64,000 nt of DNA from Granulicatella sp041433555 (GCF_041433555.1 NZ_JAPWBR010000006.1:14002-78001); one strand, 5' to 3'; positions 1-8,196 are shown, counted from the first letter of the stretch. Numbers and translations are program-made. The notes: generated by a model from the letters alone, not told the origin.

Positions 1-20
1 AAATTCGTATAGCTTTTAAA

Positions 21-68
21 CGTGGAGTATTGTCACCCCCCAGTGAAACGTCAATGCTCCACGTTTTA
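21..68 (+). terminator. Rho-independent terminator of the upstream gene
   Basis: The 12-base arms at 21-32 and 52-63 pair with a single G-T wobble and are followed by a T-rich run. This ends transcription from a gene that lies outside the window. Confidence 0.7.
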
Positions 69-105
69 TTTTCACGGAAATTTATGAAAACGCATTAATT
101 TGTGC

Positions 106-134
106 TTGATATTTGATGAGACCTGGTCTAGTAT
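106..134 (+). promoter_or_regulatory. Promoter of the EIIA-yajC unit with an overlapping palindrome
   Basis: A TTGATA -35 box (106-111) and a TAGTAT -10 box (129-134) are 17 bases apart. The inverted repeat AGACC-T-GGTCT at 119-129 lies in the spacer and touches the -10, where a repressor could bind. Its TGGTCTAG core resembles half of the operators used by GntR/HutC-type sugar regulators; that link is inference. Confidence 0.5.
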
Positions 135-164
135 TAAGGTATTAAGTATTTAGGAGGAAATGGA

Positions 165-611
165 ATGATAGGGTTAATTCTTACTGGGCATGGACAATTT
201 GCTGTTGGAGTGGGGCAAGCGCTAGAGATGATCGCCGGAAAACAAGCCGCATATCGCGTGGTACCATTTTTGGAAAGTGATCCAATGGATGCTCTTGAAA
301 ATAATTTAAGAAATGCAATGGCTGAATTGCAAGAAGAAACAGAAGGGATCGTTGTATTTGCGGACCTTTTAGGTGGAAGTCCATTCAAGGCTGCCATGTT
401 AGCTTCTGTTGATTTTGAAAATGTGGAAGTAGTAGTGGGAACAAACTTACCAATGTTAATTGAAATTGCAATGTTACGTGAGTTTGCGTCGAGTGCTCAA
501 GATGTTGTGACACAAAGTTTATTAGCAGGGAAAGAAGCGATTCAACAAGTAAGCTTACCAACGATTCAAAATAATGATATCGATGAATTTAATGACGAGG
601 ATGGAATTTAA
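165..611 (+). CDS. PTS mannose-family EIIA component
   Basis: This is a cytoplasmic phosphocarrier of the mannose PTS family. It takes phosphate from HPr and hands it to EIIB. The 148-residue protein has the usual length of a free-standing EIIA. The N-terminal sequence LTGHGQFA places the phosphorylated histidine at residue 9, and the later GGSPF motif is typical of the fold. An AGGAGG ribosome site sits 8 bases before the ATG. The stop overlaps the start of the YajC-like gene by one base. EIIB, EIIC and EIID follow as a second unit from 1674, so these probably form one transporter. The substrate cannot be read from the sequence; similar EIIA/YajC groupings occur in streptococcal loci for host glycosaminoglycan sugars. 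Confidence 0.93.
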   Translation: MIGLILTGHGQFAVGVGQALEMIAGKQAAYRVVPFLESDPMDALENNLRNAMAELQEETEGIVVFADLLGGSPFKAAMLASVDFENVEVVVGTNLPMLIEIAMLREFASSAQDVVTQSLLAGKEAIQQVSLPTIQNNDIDEFNDEDGI

Positions 612-886
612 TGGATGCAAATATTATTTTAGTAAGTTCCCTAACGTTTATCGTATTTGTTGTTGTGATTTTAGGGATTTATTATTTCTTCTCAAGAAAA
701 AATATGAAACGTCAACAACAGTATTTTGAGAAGTTACATGCAGAGTTGCAAGTTGGGAAACGTGTTGTCTGCGCGAATGGTTTATATGGGACTGTAAAGA
801 AAGTTGATGAAGAGAAAGTAGACGTGGAGATTGCTAAAGGCGTTGTGATTACGGTATCTCGCTTTGCAATTTCAGAAGTCTTATAG
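611..886 (+). CDS. YajC-family membrane protein encoded within a PTS locus
   Basis: This 91-residue protein has one N-terminal membrane helix (about residues 5-27) followed by a cytosolic domain. That domain carries the family's pattern of a hydrophobic strand and a VGKRVVCANGLYG turn. YajC is known as an accessory subunit of the SecDF-YajC translocase. This copy overlaps the EIIA gene by one base, so it is co-transcribed with a PTS gene rather than with secDF or tgt. YajC-like genes linked to a PTS are known in streptococcal hyaluronan-sugar loci, where their role is unclear. Assignment to the family is firm; its function in transport is inferred only from position. Confidence 0.85.
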   Translation: MDANIILVSSLTFIVFVVVILGIYYFFSRKNMKRQQQYFEKLHAELQVGKRVVCANGLYGTVKKVDEEKVDVEIAKGVVITVSRFAISEVL

Positions 887-897
887 TCGGTGACTGT

Positions 898-1383
898 ATG
901 CAATCGATTTTTGGAGAGTTTTATACAGGAGCTGACGGTAAGGATTATTTCTATCTGCCATTCTTAAAGACGGTTTATCATATTCCAACAGATGACCTAG
1001 TGACCTTTAATGCCTTTAGACATCGCTTTGTTATTGCATTTGCTTTGGGAGCTATTTTTTATAGTTTCTTTCCAGGTGATGTGTTGCTATGCGTATTTGT
1101 AGGAGCGTTATTCTACGCGCTTGCGACAGTTGCCTATCTGAAAAGTATTTTGCCAAAGTATGTGGTGCAAAAGGGAGTCCGCGAAGGAGACTTACATCGC
1201 GCACAAGAAAATGAACAGCAAGGATCCCTTGCTAAAACATTACTCGTTAGTTTAGCAGGAGTTCTGATTATCGCTGGAAGTTTCTTTGTTTCAGGAGAGA
1301 TGGTCAATCGAATGATTATCATTGCGTTTGGTGTCATCGTGACCATCAGTGGAACTAGTTCTATTATCGGAAAATCAAAATAA
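898..1383 (+). CDS. Unknown membrane protein of the PTS locus
   Basis: I do not recognise this 161-residue protein. It has a soluble N-terminal part (residues 1-40, aromatic-rich) and two close hydrophobic helices (about 43-61 and 63-81). A charged segment with many Glu, Gln and Arg residues follows (about 88-112), then two more helices (about 114-132 and 137-156). It begins 11 bases after the YajC-like gene and has only a weak ribosome site, which suggests translational coupling. It ends just before a strong terminator, so it closes the EIIA-yajC unit. A role beside the permease in the membrane is a guess from context. Confidence 0.7.
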   Translation: MQSIFGEFYTGADGKDYFYLPFLKTVYHIPTDDLVTFNAFRHRFVIAFALGAIFYSFFPGDVLLCVFVGALFYALATVAYLKSILPKYVVQKGVREGDLHRAQENEQQGSLAKTLLVSLAGVLIIAGSFFVSGEMVNRMIIIAFGVIVTISGTSSIIGKSK

Positions 1384-1392
1384 AGTGAAATG

Positions 1393-1419
1393 GAAGCTTA
1401 GATTCTAAGCTTCTTTTTT
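1393..1419 (+). terminator. Terminator of the EIIA unit
   Basis: The arms at 1393-1402 and 1404-1413 are perfectly complementary and are followed by a T run. This separates the EIIA-yajC unit from the EIIBCD unit. The bases from 1420 to about 1600 are AT-rich and show no gene. Confidence 0.8.
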
Positions 1420-1603
1420 ATGGAAAAATTTAGAGAGTGGGACTTTGTTAATTGTGAAGAATTTCAAATAGATTTGTAGAGATTAGTGAGAGTTGTCTGA
1501 CATCAAAGTGGTGAAAAAAGCATTTATATATAATGTTTTACAAATTAACAATACAAAAATGTAATAAAAACTCAAAAATGAAGAATTTATTAAAAAAGTT
1601 TTA

Positions 1604-1641
1604 TTGAAACGCTTCCAAAAAATCGAAGAATTATGTATAAT
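1604..1641 (+). promoter_or_regulatory. EIIBCD promoter with a LacI-type-like operator over the -35
   Basis: A perfect TATAAT -10 lies at 1636-1641. The expected -35 region (TTCCAA, 1613-1618) lies inside the 15-base near-palindrome TTGAAACGCTTCCAA (1604-1618). The palindrome resembles a CcpA/LacI-family site, but its half-sites are one base closer than in a standard cre. Repression by a sugar-responsive or catabolite regulator is inferred. Confidence 0.5.
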
Positions 1642-1673
1642 GAATTTAGCTTTTTATGAAAGGAGAGCTAGTA

Positions 1674-2150
1674 ATGCCAAATATTTTATTAACACGAATT
1701 GACAATCGTATGATTCACGGTCAAGTTGCAACTCAATGGTCATCTTACTTAGGTGCCAACCTACTGCTTGTTGCAAACGATAAAGTAGCTGCGGATCCGA
1801 TGCGTCAAGGGTTAATGGATATGGCTGCTCCAGCTGGTGCACAAACTCGTTATTTCACTATTGAAAAAACGATTAATGTCATCGGTAAAGCAGCAGACCG
1901 TCAGTTGATTTTCATCATCTGTGAAAATCCTCAAGACGTAGTGAAATTAGTAGAGGGAGGAGTGCCAATCAAGAAGGTTAACATTGGGAACATGCACATG
2001 GCGGAAGGAAAACGCCAAGTAGCAGGTGTTGTTGCGGTTGATGATGCAGATGTTGCTGCATTTAGAAGACTGCAGGAGTTAGGTGTCGAACTTGAAATTC
2101 AGAAAGTTCCAACTGAAGGAAAAGAAGACGTTTCGAAATTATTCCAATAA
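1674..2150 (+). CDS. PTS mannose-family EIIB component
   Basis: This is a cytoplasmic EIIB of the mannose family, which passes phosphate from EIIA to the sugar during uptake through EIIC/EIID. The sequence RIDNRMIHGQVATQW near the N-terminus is the family signature, with the phosphorylated histidine at residue 15. The protein has 158 residues, normal for a single-domain EIIB. The ATG at 1674 is chosen because AAGGAGAG lies just before it; an in-frame ATG at 1656 lies upstream of the ribosome site. EIIC starts 28 bases after the stop. The closest family resemblance is to the AgaV/AgaB-type EIIB proteins used for amino sugars, which is only a hint of substrate. Confidence 0.93.
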   Translation: MPNILLTRIDNRMIHGQVATQWSSYLGANLLLVANDKVAADPMRQGLMDMAAPAGAQTRYFTIEKTINVIGKAADRQLIFIICENPQDVVKLVEGGVPIKKVNIGNMHMAEGKRQVAGVVAVDDADVAAFRRLQELGVELEIQKVPTEGKEDVSKLFQ

Positions 2151-2178
2151 TTTTTATTTATAAAAGGGGTCAATGAAT

Positions 2179-2985
2179 ATGCAAGCAAGTTTTATTCAAA
2201 TCTTATTAGTATTCCTTGTAACTTTTGTTGCTGCGATTGACCAATTCAGCTTTTTAGAATCACTATACCAACCTATCGTAATGGGTCCAGTGATTGGAGC
2301 TATTTTGGGCGACGTACAAACAGGGTTAGTTGTTGGGGGTACTTACCAATTAATGACAATCGGTAACATGCCAGTCGGTGGGGCACAACCACCTAATGCC
2401 GTAATCGGCGGAATTATGGCGACAGTATTAGCTATCAGCCTTAAATTAGAACCAGCTGCTGCAGTAGGTGCTGCTGTTCCATTTGCGCTTTTAGGTCAAT
2501 ATGGCGTTACTTTAATCTTTGCTTTAATGTCACCAATGATGGCAGTGGCTGATAAGTATGCACACGATGCAAATCCAAAAGGAATTGCTCGCTTGAACTA
2601 CTTAGCAATGGCTGCATTAGGAGCTATCTTTGGTCTTGTAGTTGTATTATTCTTCGTCGGTGGACAAGCTATCGGGGATACTTTAACAAAATCTATTCCA
2701 GAATGGTTCATGTCAGGTTTAGGTGCTGCCGGTGGTATGATGCGCTTCGTAGGGTTCGCAATCTTACTAAAAGTAATGGTTTCTAAAGAACTATGGGGCT
2801 TCTACTTCTTAGGTTTTGCTTTAGCAAACATTGTTTCTGCAAGTGAAAGCTTAGCTGGATCTGCATTAGTATTATTAGCGTTCATTGGTTTTGCAATTGC
2901 ATACTGGGATTTCCAAATCCAAACAAAATTCAAAACAGCGGGTGCTAGCATTGTGAACGATGGAGGTGAAGAAGATGGCATATAA
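2179..2985 (+). CDS. PTS mannose-family EIIC permease subunit
   Basis: This is the membrane channel subunit of a mannose-family PTS. The protein has 268 residues from the chosen start, is strongly hydrophobic throughout, and carries the GGTYQLMTIGNMPVGGAQPPNAV type of segment (about residues 54-75) that is conserved in EIIC. The ATG at 2179 is chosen because AAGGGGT lies 8 bases before it; the ATG at 2173 is only 2 bases away from that site. The last 11 bases overlap the EIID gene, as is usual when the two subunits are made together. It acts in the cytoplasmic membrane in complex with EIID. Confidence 0.92.
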   Translation: MQASFIQILLVFLVTFVAAIDQFSFLESLYQPIVMGPVIGAILGDVQTGLVVGGTYQLMTIGNMPVGGAQPPNAVIGGIMATVLAISLKLEPAAAVGAAVPFALLGQYGVTLIFALMSPMMAVADKYAHDANPKGIARLNYLAMAALGAIFGLVVVLFFVGGQAIGDTLTKSIPEWFMSGLGAAGGMMRFVGFAILLKVMVSKELWGFYFLGFALANIVSASESLAGSALVLLAFIGFAIAYWDFQIQTKFKTAGASIVNDGGEEDGI

Positions 2986-3820
2986 TATTCCAGATTCTTA
3001 TAAAAACCAAACGCCTGCTCCACGCTTAGATAAAGCAACTTTAAACAAAATGGCATGGCGTTCAATTTTCTTACAATCTTCTTTCAACTATGAACGTATG
3101 CAAGCAGGTGGCTGGTTATACGGTATTTTACCAGGGTTGGAAAAAATCCATACAGACAAAGATGACTTAGCTGCATCAATGTCTCATAACTTAGAGTTCT
3201 TCAATACTCACCCATTCTTAGTAACATTCGTAATGGGGATTGTATTATCACTTGAACAAAACAAAGCAGATATTCCAACAATCCGTGCGGTACGTGTTGC
3301 TGCAATGGGACCATTGGGTGGTATCGGTGACGCTTTATTCTGGTTCACATTAGTTCCAATCGTAGCCGGTATTTCTTCAGACTTTGCATTAAAAGGAAGC
3401 ATCGCTGGGCCATTACTATTCTTAGCGGTGTTTAATATCTTCCAATTTGCAATTCGTTACTGGTTAATGCATTGGTCTTATAACTTAGGAACAGATGCAA
3501 TCGGTATCTTTACTGCAAATGCCAAAGAATTCACTCGTGCTGCTTCAATCCTAGGGGTATTCGTTGTTGGGGCTTTAACTAGCCTTTACGGTGGTACTAA
3601 ATTAGGAATTCAAATCGCAAACGGTGAAAAACCAATTGTTATCCAAGCAATCTTAGATGGTGTATTACCAAAATTAATTCCATTAGGAATTACTTTAGGA
3701 CTTTACTACTTATTAGCGCGTAAAAAATGGACGCCATTACGTTGTATCGTTCTTCTATTAGTTGTCGGAATCGGTTTTGCATTCTTAGGAAACGTACTAG
3801 GAGTTAAATTCTGGGGTTAA
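2975..3820 (+). CDS. PTS mannose-family EIID permease subunit
   Basis: EIID is the second membrane subunit, found only in mannose-family PTS systems, and it forms the sugar path together with EIIC. The 281-residue protein has the expected family features: an aromatic N-terminal region with SSFNYERMQAGGW (about residues 35-47), then EFFNTHPF and AMGPLGGIGDALFW, and several C-terminal membrane helices. The ATG at 2975 follows GGAGGTG at a good distance; an in-frame upstream ATG at 2960 precedes that site and is not favoured. The gene ends the operon before a strong bidirectional terminator. Confidence 0.94.
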   Translation: MAYNIPDSYKNQTPAPRLDKATLNKMAWRSIFLQSSFNYERMQAGGWLYGILPGLEKIHTDKDDLAASMSHNLEFFNTHPFLVTFVMGIVLSLEQNKADIPTIRAVRVAAMGPLGGIGDALFWFTLVPIVAGISSDFALKGSIAGPLLFLAVFNIFQFAIRYWLMHWSYNLGTDAIGIFTANAKEFTRAASILGVFVVGALTSLYGGTKLGIQIANGEKPIVIQAILDGVLPKLIPLGITLGLYYLLARKKWTPLRCIVLLLVVGIGFAFLGNVLGVKFWG

Positions 3821-3835
3821 TCCTTGAACAATAAA

Positions 3836-3868
3836 AATAAGCTAGGCATTATGCCTAGCTTATTTTTT
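3836..3868. terminator. Bidirectional terminator between EIID and bioY
   Basis: The 14-base arms (3836-3849 and 3851-3864) are perfectly complementary. A T run follows on the plus strand, and an A-rich stretch precedes it that becomes a T run on the minus strand. It can therefore serve both convergent operons. Confidence 0.85.
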
Positions 3869-3875
3869 ATGCTTT

Positions 3876-4403
3876 TTAAAAGTCTTTTTTAGTAATGGCT
3901 TTAATACGATCTGCAAGGAATACGGCAACGACTAATTTTCCTAAGTCAGGAAGAATGAATGGATATAAACCGAAGCCAAGAATTTGTTGAAGGCTGAGTT
4001 CTTGCATCTTAATGCTTAAGAGTACGAAAGTCATATATGGAATTCCGATGAGGTAGAAGATGACTTCACCCACAAGAGCTGCAATCACCCAACCGAAGAT
4101 ATTGTTGATACGGTTTCCGATAAATGAAATCACAGGAGCCGCGACCATAAATCCAATGACAAATCCAAATGATGGTGAAACGAATAGTGCTGTACCACCG
4201 CCTAATAGGAAGAGTAAGAGAAAGTGAATAAATTGAGCAGCAAAAGCTCCAACTGGTGGCAATAGTAATGATGCCAAAATCACTGTGGCTGTTTGAGCTG
4301 AGAATGGTACTGGACCAATCGGAATTTTTAAGTAGCTAGATACATAGCAGAGTGCTCCTAGAAGTGCTGCGAGCACAATTGTTTTAATCGATAATTTTTT
4401 CAT
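3876..4403 (-). CDS. bioY: BioY, biotin ECF transporter S component
   Basis: BioY is the membrane protein that binds biotin for an energy-coupling-factor transporter. The 175-residue protein has about six hydrophobic helices. It shows the BioY pattern near the N-terminus, with an IPIGPVPFSAQTATVILA segment (about residues 27-44) and a following glycine-rich helix. The ATP-binding and EcfT subunits are not in the window and are probably shared with other S components. An AGGAG site precedes the ATG. It lies 19 bases downstream of birA and is probably co-transcribed with it, so it should be repressed when biotin is plentiful. Confidence 0.92.
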   Translation of the reverse strand: MKKLSIKTIVLAALLGALCYVSSYLKIPIGPVPFSAQTATVILASLLLPPVGAFAAQFIHFLLLFLLGGGTALFVSPSFGFVIGFMVAAPVISFIGNRINNIFGWVIAALVGEVIFYLIGIPYMTFVLLSIKMQELSLQQILGFGLYPFILPDLGKLVVAVFLADRIKAITKKDF

Positions 4404-4422
4404 GTGTTTAACTCCTAATCTT

Positions 4423-5415
4423 TTAGTTTTCTGCGCGAATGCTTACTTCGCCATAAGATAATGAATGAATGGCACCGTCATCTGTTTGGACGATAAGATG
4501 CCCGTTATTGTCCACGCTTTTTGCAGTGGCAGGATATGTTTTCATACCGCTAATGACATTGACTTTCTTGCCGACAATGATGGAATGGTCTTTGTATTCT
4601 TCCATGAAGTCTCGTTTACCGGCATTGATGTCCTCGTAGCATTGATTCCATTCTTTTAGGAAACGAGCTACGAATTCATTGCGGCTAAAACCGTCTGGAA
4701 TTTCTTGCGGAGAAAAGAGGGAACCGATAATCGGTTTTAAATCCTCTGGAATAATAGCATCATCGATATGCAAGTTAATTCCCATTCCGACAATCAGTGC
4801 ATCGACTTTTTGAGCTTCGATATTCGTTACGGCCTCTGTTAAAATACCAGCGATTTTTTTATCATGGTAGTAGAGGTCGTTCACCCATTTAATCCCAATT
4901 TTTTCATGGATAAAGGATTCCACCGCTCGTGTCGCAGCAACGGCCGTAGCACAAGTGATCAGCGAAATACTATCCAAGTCACCTTCGGGGAAAATACAGA
5001 TACTCATATATAAGCCAGATTTTGGAGGGGATAGGAAGGTTCTTCCTAGACGACCACGACCCGCTGTTTGTTCTTCTGCAATAAAGAAGGTAGGGACTCT
5101 CGAGCCTGATGCGCCGTATGTTTTAGCCAAATCATTGGTTGAAGTAGTTGTCTCAAAAACTTGAATATCCCAGTCTTGAAGTTCCTCTCCTAAATGAGTG
5201 CGAATGCCTTCAAGGGTTAACAAATCCGTCTGTCTGGATAATTGATACCCAACTTTTGTGCTTGAGGTAATCTCATAACCATCTTTTTTTAATTGCTGGA
5301 TGGCTTTCCACACAGCAGTGCGAGAAAGATTCAGTTGTTCTGCGATATCTTGTCCTGAAAGAGGTTTGTCCACGGTACTATATAATAGACGTAAAACGTC
5401 CTGTTTAGTGCTCAT
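4423..5415 (-). CDS. birA: BirA, biotin-protein ligase and biotin operon repressor
   Basis: This bifunctional enzyme attaches biotin to carboxylases and represses biotin genes when loaded with biotinyl-AMP. It has 330 residues. An N-terminal winged-helix domain (about 1-65, with LNLSRTAVWKAI) is the DNA-binding part of group II BirA proteins. The catalytic domain holds TAGRGRLGR (about 117-125), the biotinyl-AMP loop, and KWVNDLYY further on. The C-terminal SH3-like domain ends near LSYGEVSIR. The AAGGAGGATATT site upstream supports the start. The BirA-type operator over its own promoter indicates autoregulation together with bioY. Confidence 0.95.
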   Translation of the reverse strand: MSTKQDVLRLLYSTVDKPLSGQDIAEQLNLSRTAVWKAIQQLKKDGYEITSSTKVGYQLSRQTDLLTLEGIRTHLGEELQDWDIQVFETTTSTNDLAKTYGASGSRVPTFFIAEEQTAGRGRLGRTFLSPPKSGLYMSICIFPEGDLDSISLITCATAVAATRAVESFIHEKIGIKWVNDLYYHDKKIAGILTEAVTNIEAQKVDALIVGMGINLHIDDAIIPEDLKPIIGSLFSPQEIPDGFSRNEFVARFLKEWNQCYEDINAGKRDFMEEYKDHSIIVGKKVNVISGMKTYPATAKSVDNNGHLIVQTDDGAIHSLSYGEVSIRAEN

Positions 5416-5448
5416 AATATCCTCCTTTCATCAGTATTCATGTTTTTA

Positions 5449-5501
5449 AGTGTAACAGATTCAAAACGATTGTCAACTGTAAATATTATCAAGGTTAACA
5501 A
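5449..5501 (-). promoter_or_regulatory. birA-bioY promoter and BirA operator
   Basis: On the minus strand a consensus TTGACA (5471-5476) and an extended TGT-TACACT -10 (5449-5454) are 16 bases apart. The palindrome TTGTCAACT (5470-5478) and GGTTAACAA (5493-5501), with 14 bases between, fits the BirA box known in Firmicutes. It covers the -35, so bound BirA should block transcription. Confidence 0.8.
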
Positions 5502-5543
5502 TAGATACAAACGATTAAAAGATAGCGGATTCTAGTTTGAACA

Positions 5544-5552
5544 TGGTATAAT
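5544..5552 (+). promoter_or_regulatory. Extended -10 promoter of murA
   Basis: TGG directly before a perfect TATAAT (5547-5552) forms an extended -10. There is no good -35 box, as is common for this promoter class. It lies 33 bases before the murA start. Confidence 0.6.
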
Positions 5553-5584
5553 AATTGAGAACATTTAGTGAAAGGAATTTGAGT

Positions 5585-6844
5585 ATGAAAAAATTAGTCA
5601 TTAACGGCGGTAAACCACTTAAAGGCGAAGTAACCATTAGTGGAGCTAAAAACAGTACAGTAGCTTTAATTCCGGCTGCTATTATCGCGAATGAACCAGT
5701 CGTATTAGAGGGTGTCCCTGAGATTCAGGACGTAAATGCCTTAATTGAAATTTTGAATGATTTTAACGTAAAAACAGAATTCGTTGATGGAACGTTAACC
5801 ATCGACCCAAGAGAAATGAAATCTATCCCAATGCCAAAAGGGAAAATTCAAAGTATGCGTGCTTCGTATTACTTTATGGGTGCAACACTTGCCAAATTTG
5901 GGGAAGGGGTTGTTGGACTTCCAGGTGGGTGCTTCTTAGGCCCTCGTCCAATTGACCAACATTTAAAAGGTTTCAAAGCGCTTGGTGCAGATGTGAGAGA
6001 CCATGATGGTGCGATTTACTTATCTACTGGCGAAGAAGGCCTTGTTGGTACGAAAATTTATATGGACGTTGTGTCTGTAGGTGCGACGATTAATGTATTG
6101 TTAGCATCTGTTCGTGCAAAAGGGAAGACCATTATCGAAAATGCGGCGCGTGAGCCAGAAATTATTGACGTTGTAAACTTATTAAATAAAATGGGTGCCA
6201 ATATTAAAGGTGCCGGAACAAGTATTATTCGTGTGGAAGGTGTGGAAAGCTTACATGGATGTACGCATACCATTATTCCAGACCGTATTGAAGCAGGAAC
6301 CTATTTATCGATTGCAGCAGCAGTTGGTGAGGGTGTCCGTGTGAAAAACGTGATTTTCGAACACTTAGAAAGTCTTATTGCGAAGATGAACGAAATGGGA
6401 GTGAAGATGGAAGTTGGCGAAGACGATATTTATGTTTTCCCGACAAATGAGTTAAAAGCTGTGAACATCAAGACAATGCCTTATCCAGGCTTTGCAACAG
6501 ACTTGCAACAAACGATTACGCCGCTCTTTAGTAAAGCAATAGGGACTGCGATGATTGTGGATACCATTTATCCAAAACGTGTCGGTCACGTACCAGAATT
6601 AAATCGTATGGGTGCTCGTGGAAAAGTGATTGAAGACATCATTACATTTGAAGGGCCAACACCATTAGTTGGTGCGGAAGTTGCGGCTAGCGATCTACGT
6701 GCAGGTGCTGGACTGGTGGTAGCTGGATTAATGGCTGAAGGAACAACGAAGATTTCAAATATCGGACATATCCTACGTGGTTATTCAAACATCGTTGATA
6801 AACTACAAGCATTAGGTGCCGATATTACGATGATTGAAGAGTAA
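5585..6844 (+). CDS. murA: UDP-N-acetylglucosamine 1-carboxyvinyltransferase (MurA)
   Basis: MurA transfers enolpyruvate from PEP to UDP-GlcNAc, the first committed step of peptidoglycan synthesis in the cytoplasm. The 419-residue protein has normal length. The active-site cysteine is C116 in LPGGCFLGPRP, and K22 (SGAKNS) and R92 match known substrate contacts. The ATG at 5585 follows AAAGGAATTTGAGT; an earlier in-frame start at 5555 lies almost at the likely transcription start. Low-GC Gram-positives often have two MurA paralogues, and the one beside rho is usually the MurZ/MurAB type, so this is probably that paralogue. It is separated from rho by 11 bases. Confidence 0.95.
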   Translation: MKKLVINGGKPLKGEVTISGAKNSTVALIPAAIIANEPVVLEGVPEIQDVNALIEILNDFNVKTEFVDGTLTIDPREMKSIPMPKGKIQSMRASYYFMGATLAKFGEGVVGLPGGCFLGPRPIDQHLKGFKALGADVRDHDGAIYLSTGEEGLVGTKIYMDVVSVGATINVLLASVRAKGKTIIENAAREPEIIDVVNLLNKMGANIKGAGTSIIRVEGVESLHGCTHTIIPDRIEAGTYLSIAAAVGEGVRVKNVIFEHLESLIAKMNEMGVKMEVGEDDIYVFPTNELKAVNIKTMPYPGFATDLQQTITPLFSKAIGTAMIVDTIYPKRVGHVPELNRMGARGKVIEDIITFEGPTPLVGAEVAASDLRAGAGLVVAGLMAEGTTKISNIGHILRGYSNIVDKLQALGADITMIEE

Positions 6845-6855
6845 GAAGGGACACT

Positions 6856-8124
6856 ATGCCAGAACAAGTGGAAACTGTAACGCTTCAAAGCTTACAAGAA
6901 AAAACGTTAAAAGAGATGTACGGCTTTGCCAAACATTATAAAATTCCTTATTACGGTCAAATGAATAAAAAGGAATTGGCGCTTGCGATTCTTCGTGCTC
7001 AAGAAGAAGCCACTGGATTTTTCCAAGTGGAAGGTGTCTTGGATATTAATCGTGCAGAAGGATTTGGATTCCTAAGACCGATTAACTATTCAAGCAGTCA
7101 GGAAGATATTTATATTTCTTCTTCGCAAATTCGTCGTTTCGACCTTCGAAATGGAGACCTTGTGAGTGGGACGGCGCGTCCTCCACGTCAAGGTGAGAAG
7201 TTCAATGGGTTGATGCAAGTTGGATTTGTGAACGGCAAGGATCCTGAAGAAGCTAAAGAGCGTGACCATTTCCCAGGTCTTACACCTTTGTATCCTGAAA
7301 AGCAAATGGTGCTAGAAACTACACGTGGTCGTATCGCTTCTCGTATGTTGGATTTAATTTGTCCGATTGGTTTTGGGCAACGTGGGCTCATCGTAGCTCC
7401 GCCAAAAGCAGGGAAGACAAGCTTGCTGAAAGAAATCGCCAATGGAATTACGACGAATTATCCAGAAGCCGAATTGATTATTTTATTAATCGATGAGCGA
7501 CCAGAAGAGGTAACGGACATCGAGAGAACTGTGGATGCGGAAGTGGTGTATTCAACATTTGACCAGCTTCCGGAAAACCATATTAAGATTAGTGAATTAG
7601 TACTAGAACGTGCGCTTCGTCTAGTGGAAGATGGGCGTGACGTGATTATCTTGATGGACAGTCTTACACGTCTTGCACGTGCGTATAACTTAACGATTCC
7701 ACCTTCAGGAAGAACATTGAGTGGTGGGATTGACCCAGCTGCTTTATACCGTCCGAAGAAATTCTTTGGATCTGCCAGAAATATCGAAGAGGGCGGTAGC
7801 CTAACGATTCTTGCGACGGCGTTAGTGGAAACAGGTAGCCGTATGGATGATGTGATTTATGAAGAGTTCAAAGGAACGGGAAATTCAGAAATTCATCTTT
7901 CAAGAGAACTTGCTGAAAGACGAGTGTTCCCTGCAATTGATGTGAAACGTTCAGGTACTCGTAAAGAAGACATGTTACTTTCACAAGAAACGCTGGAAGC
8001 CATTTGGAAAGTGCGGCACGCCATTAAAGGAGACGGGCTTGAAACGAGTGAGCAACTCGTAAAGCAATTAAAAGAAACGAAGTCGAATGCCGATTTCATT
8101 CGTCGTCTCAGCTTATTAGATTAA
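6856..8124 (+). CDS. rho: Transcription termination factor Rho
   Basis: Rho is a hexameric RNA helicase that ends transcription at unstructured C-rich RNA. The 422-residue protein has an N-terminal Rho-N helical domain (about 8-50) and a cold-shock-like RNA-binding domain (about 52-125, with GFGFLRP). The ATPase core carries the P-loop APPKAGKTSLL (near residue 179) and the Walker B segment VIILMDSLTRLARAYN. It lies 11 bases after murA and probably shares its promoter. A terminator follows directly. No rpmE gene is next to it, unlike in some relatives. Confidence 0.97.
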   Translation: MPEQVETVTLQSLQEKTLKEMYGFAKHYKIPYYGQMNKKELALAILRAQEEATGFFQVEGVLDINRAEGFGFLRPINYSSSQEDIYISSSQIRRFDLRNGDLVSGTARPPRQGEKFNGLMQVGFVNGKDPEEAKERDHFPGLTPLYPEKQMVLETTRGRIASRMLDLICPIGFGQRGLIVAPPKAGKTSLLKEIANGITTNYPEAELIILLIDERPEEVTDIERTVDAEVVYSTFDQLPENHIKISELVLERALRLVEDGRDVIILMDSLTRLARAYNLTIPPSGRTLSGGIDPAALYRPKKFFGSARNIEEGGSLTILATALVETGSRMDDVIYEEFKGTGNSEIHLSRELAERRVFPAIDVKRSGTRKEDMLLSQETLEAIWKVRHAIKGDGLETSEQLVKQLKETKSNADFIRRLSLLD

Positions 8125-8129
8125 ACCCT

Positions 8130-8162
8130 AAATCCCTAAGAGTTTTCTTAGGGATTTTATTT
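8130..8162 (+). terminator. Terminator of the murA-rho unit
   Basis: Complementary 12-base arms (8130-8141 and 8146-8157) are followed by T-rich DNA. Confidence 0.8.
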
Positions 8163-8196
8163 TTTGAAAAAGGGTGGAAAGAGGATGAAAGGAGAT

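Noticed and set aside
1500..1600. TATAAT-like sequence near 1536 in the PTS intergenic region
   Set aside because: No -35 box is at a proper distance and the region is uniformly AT-rich.
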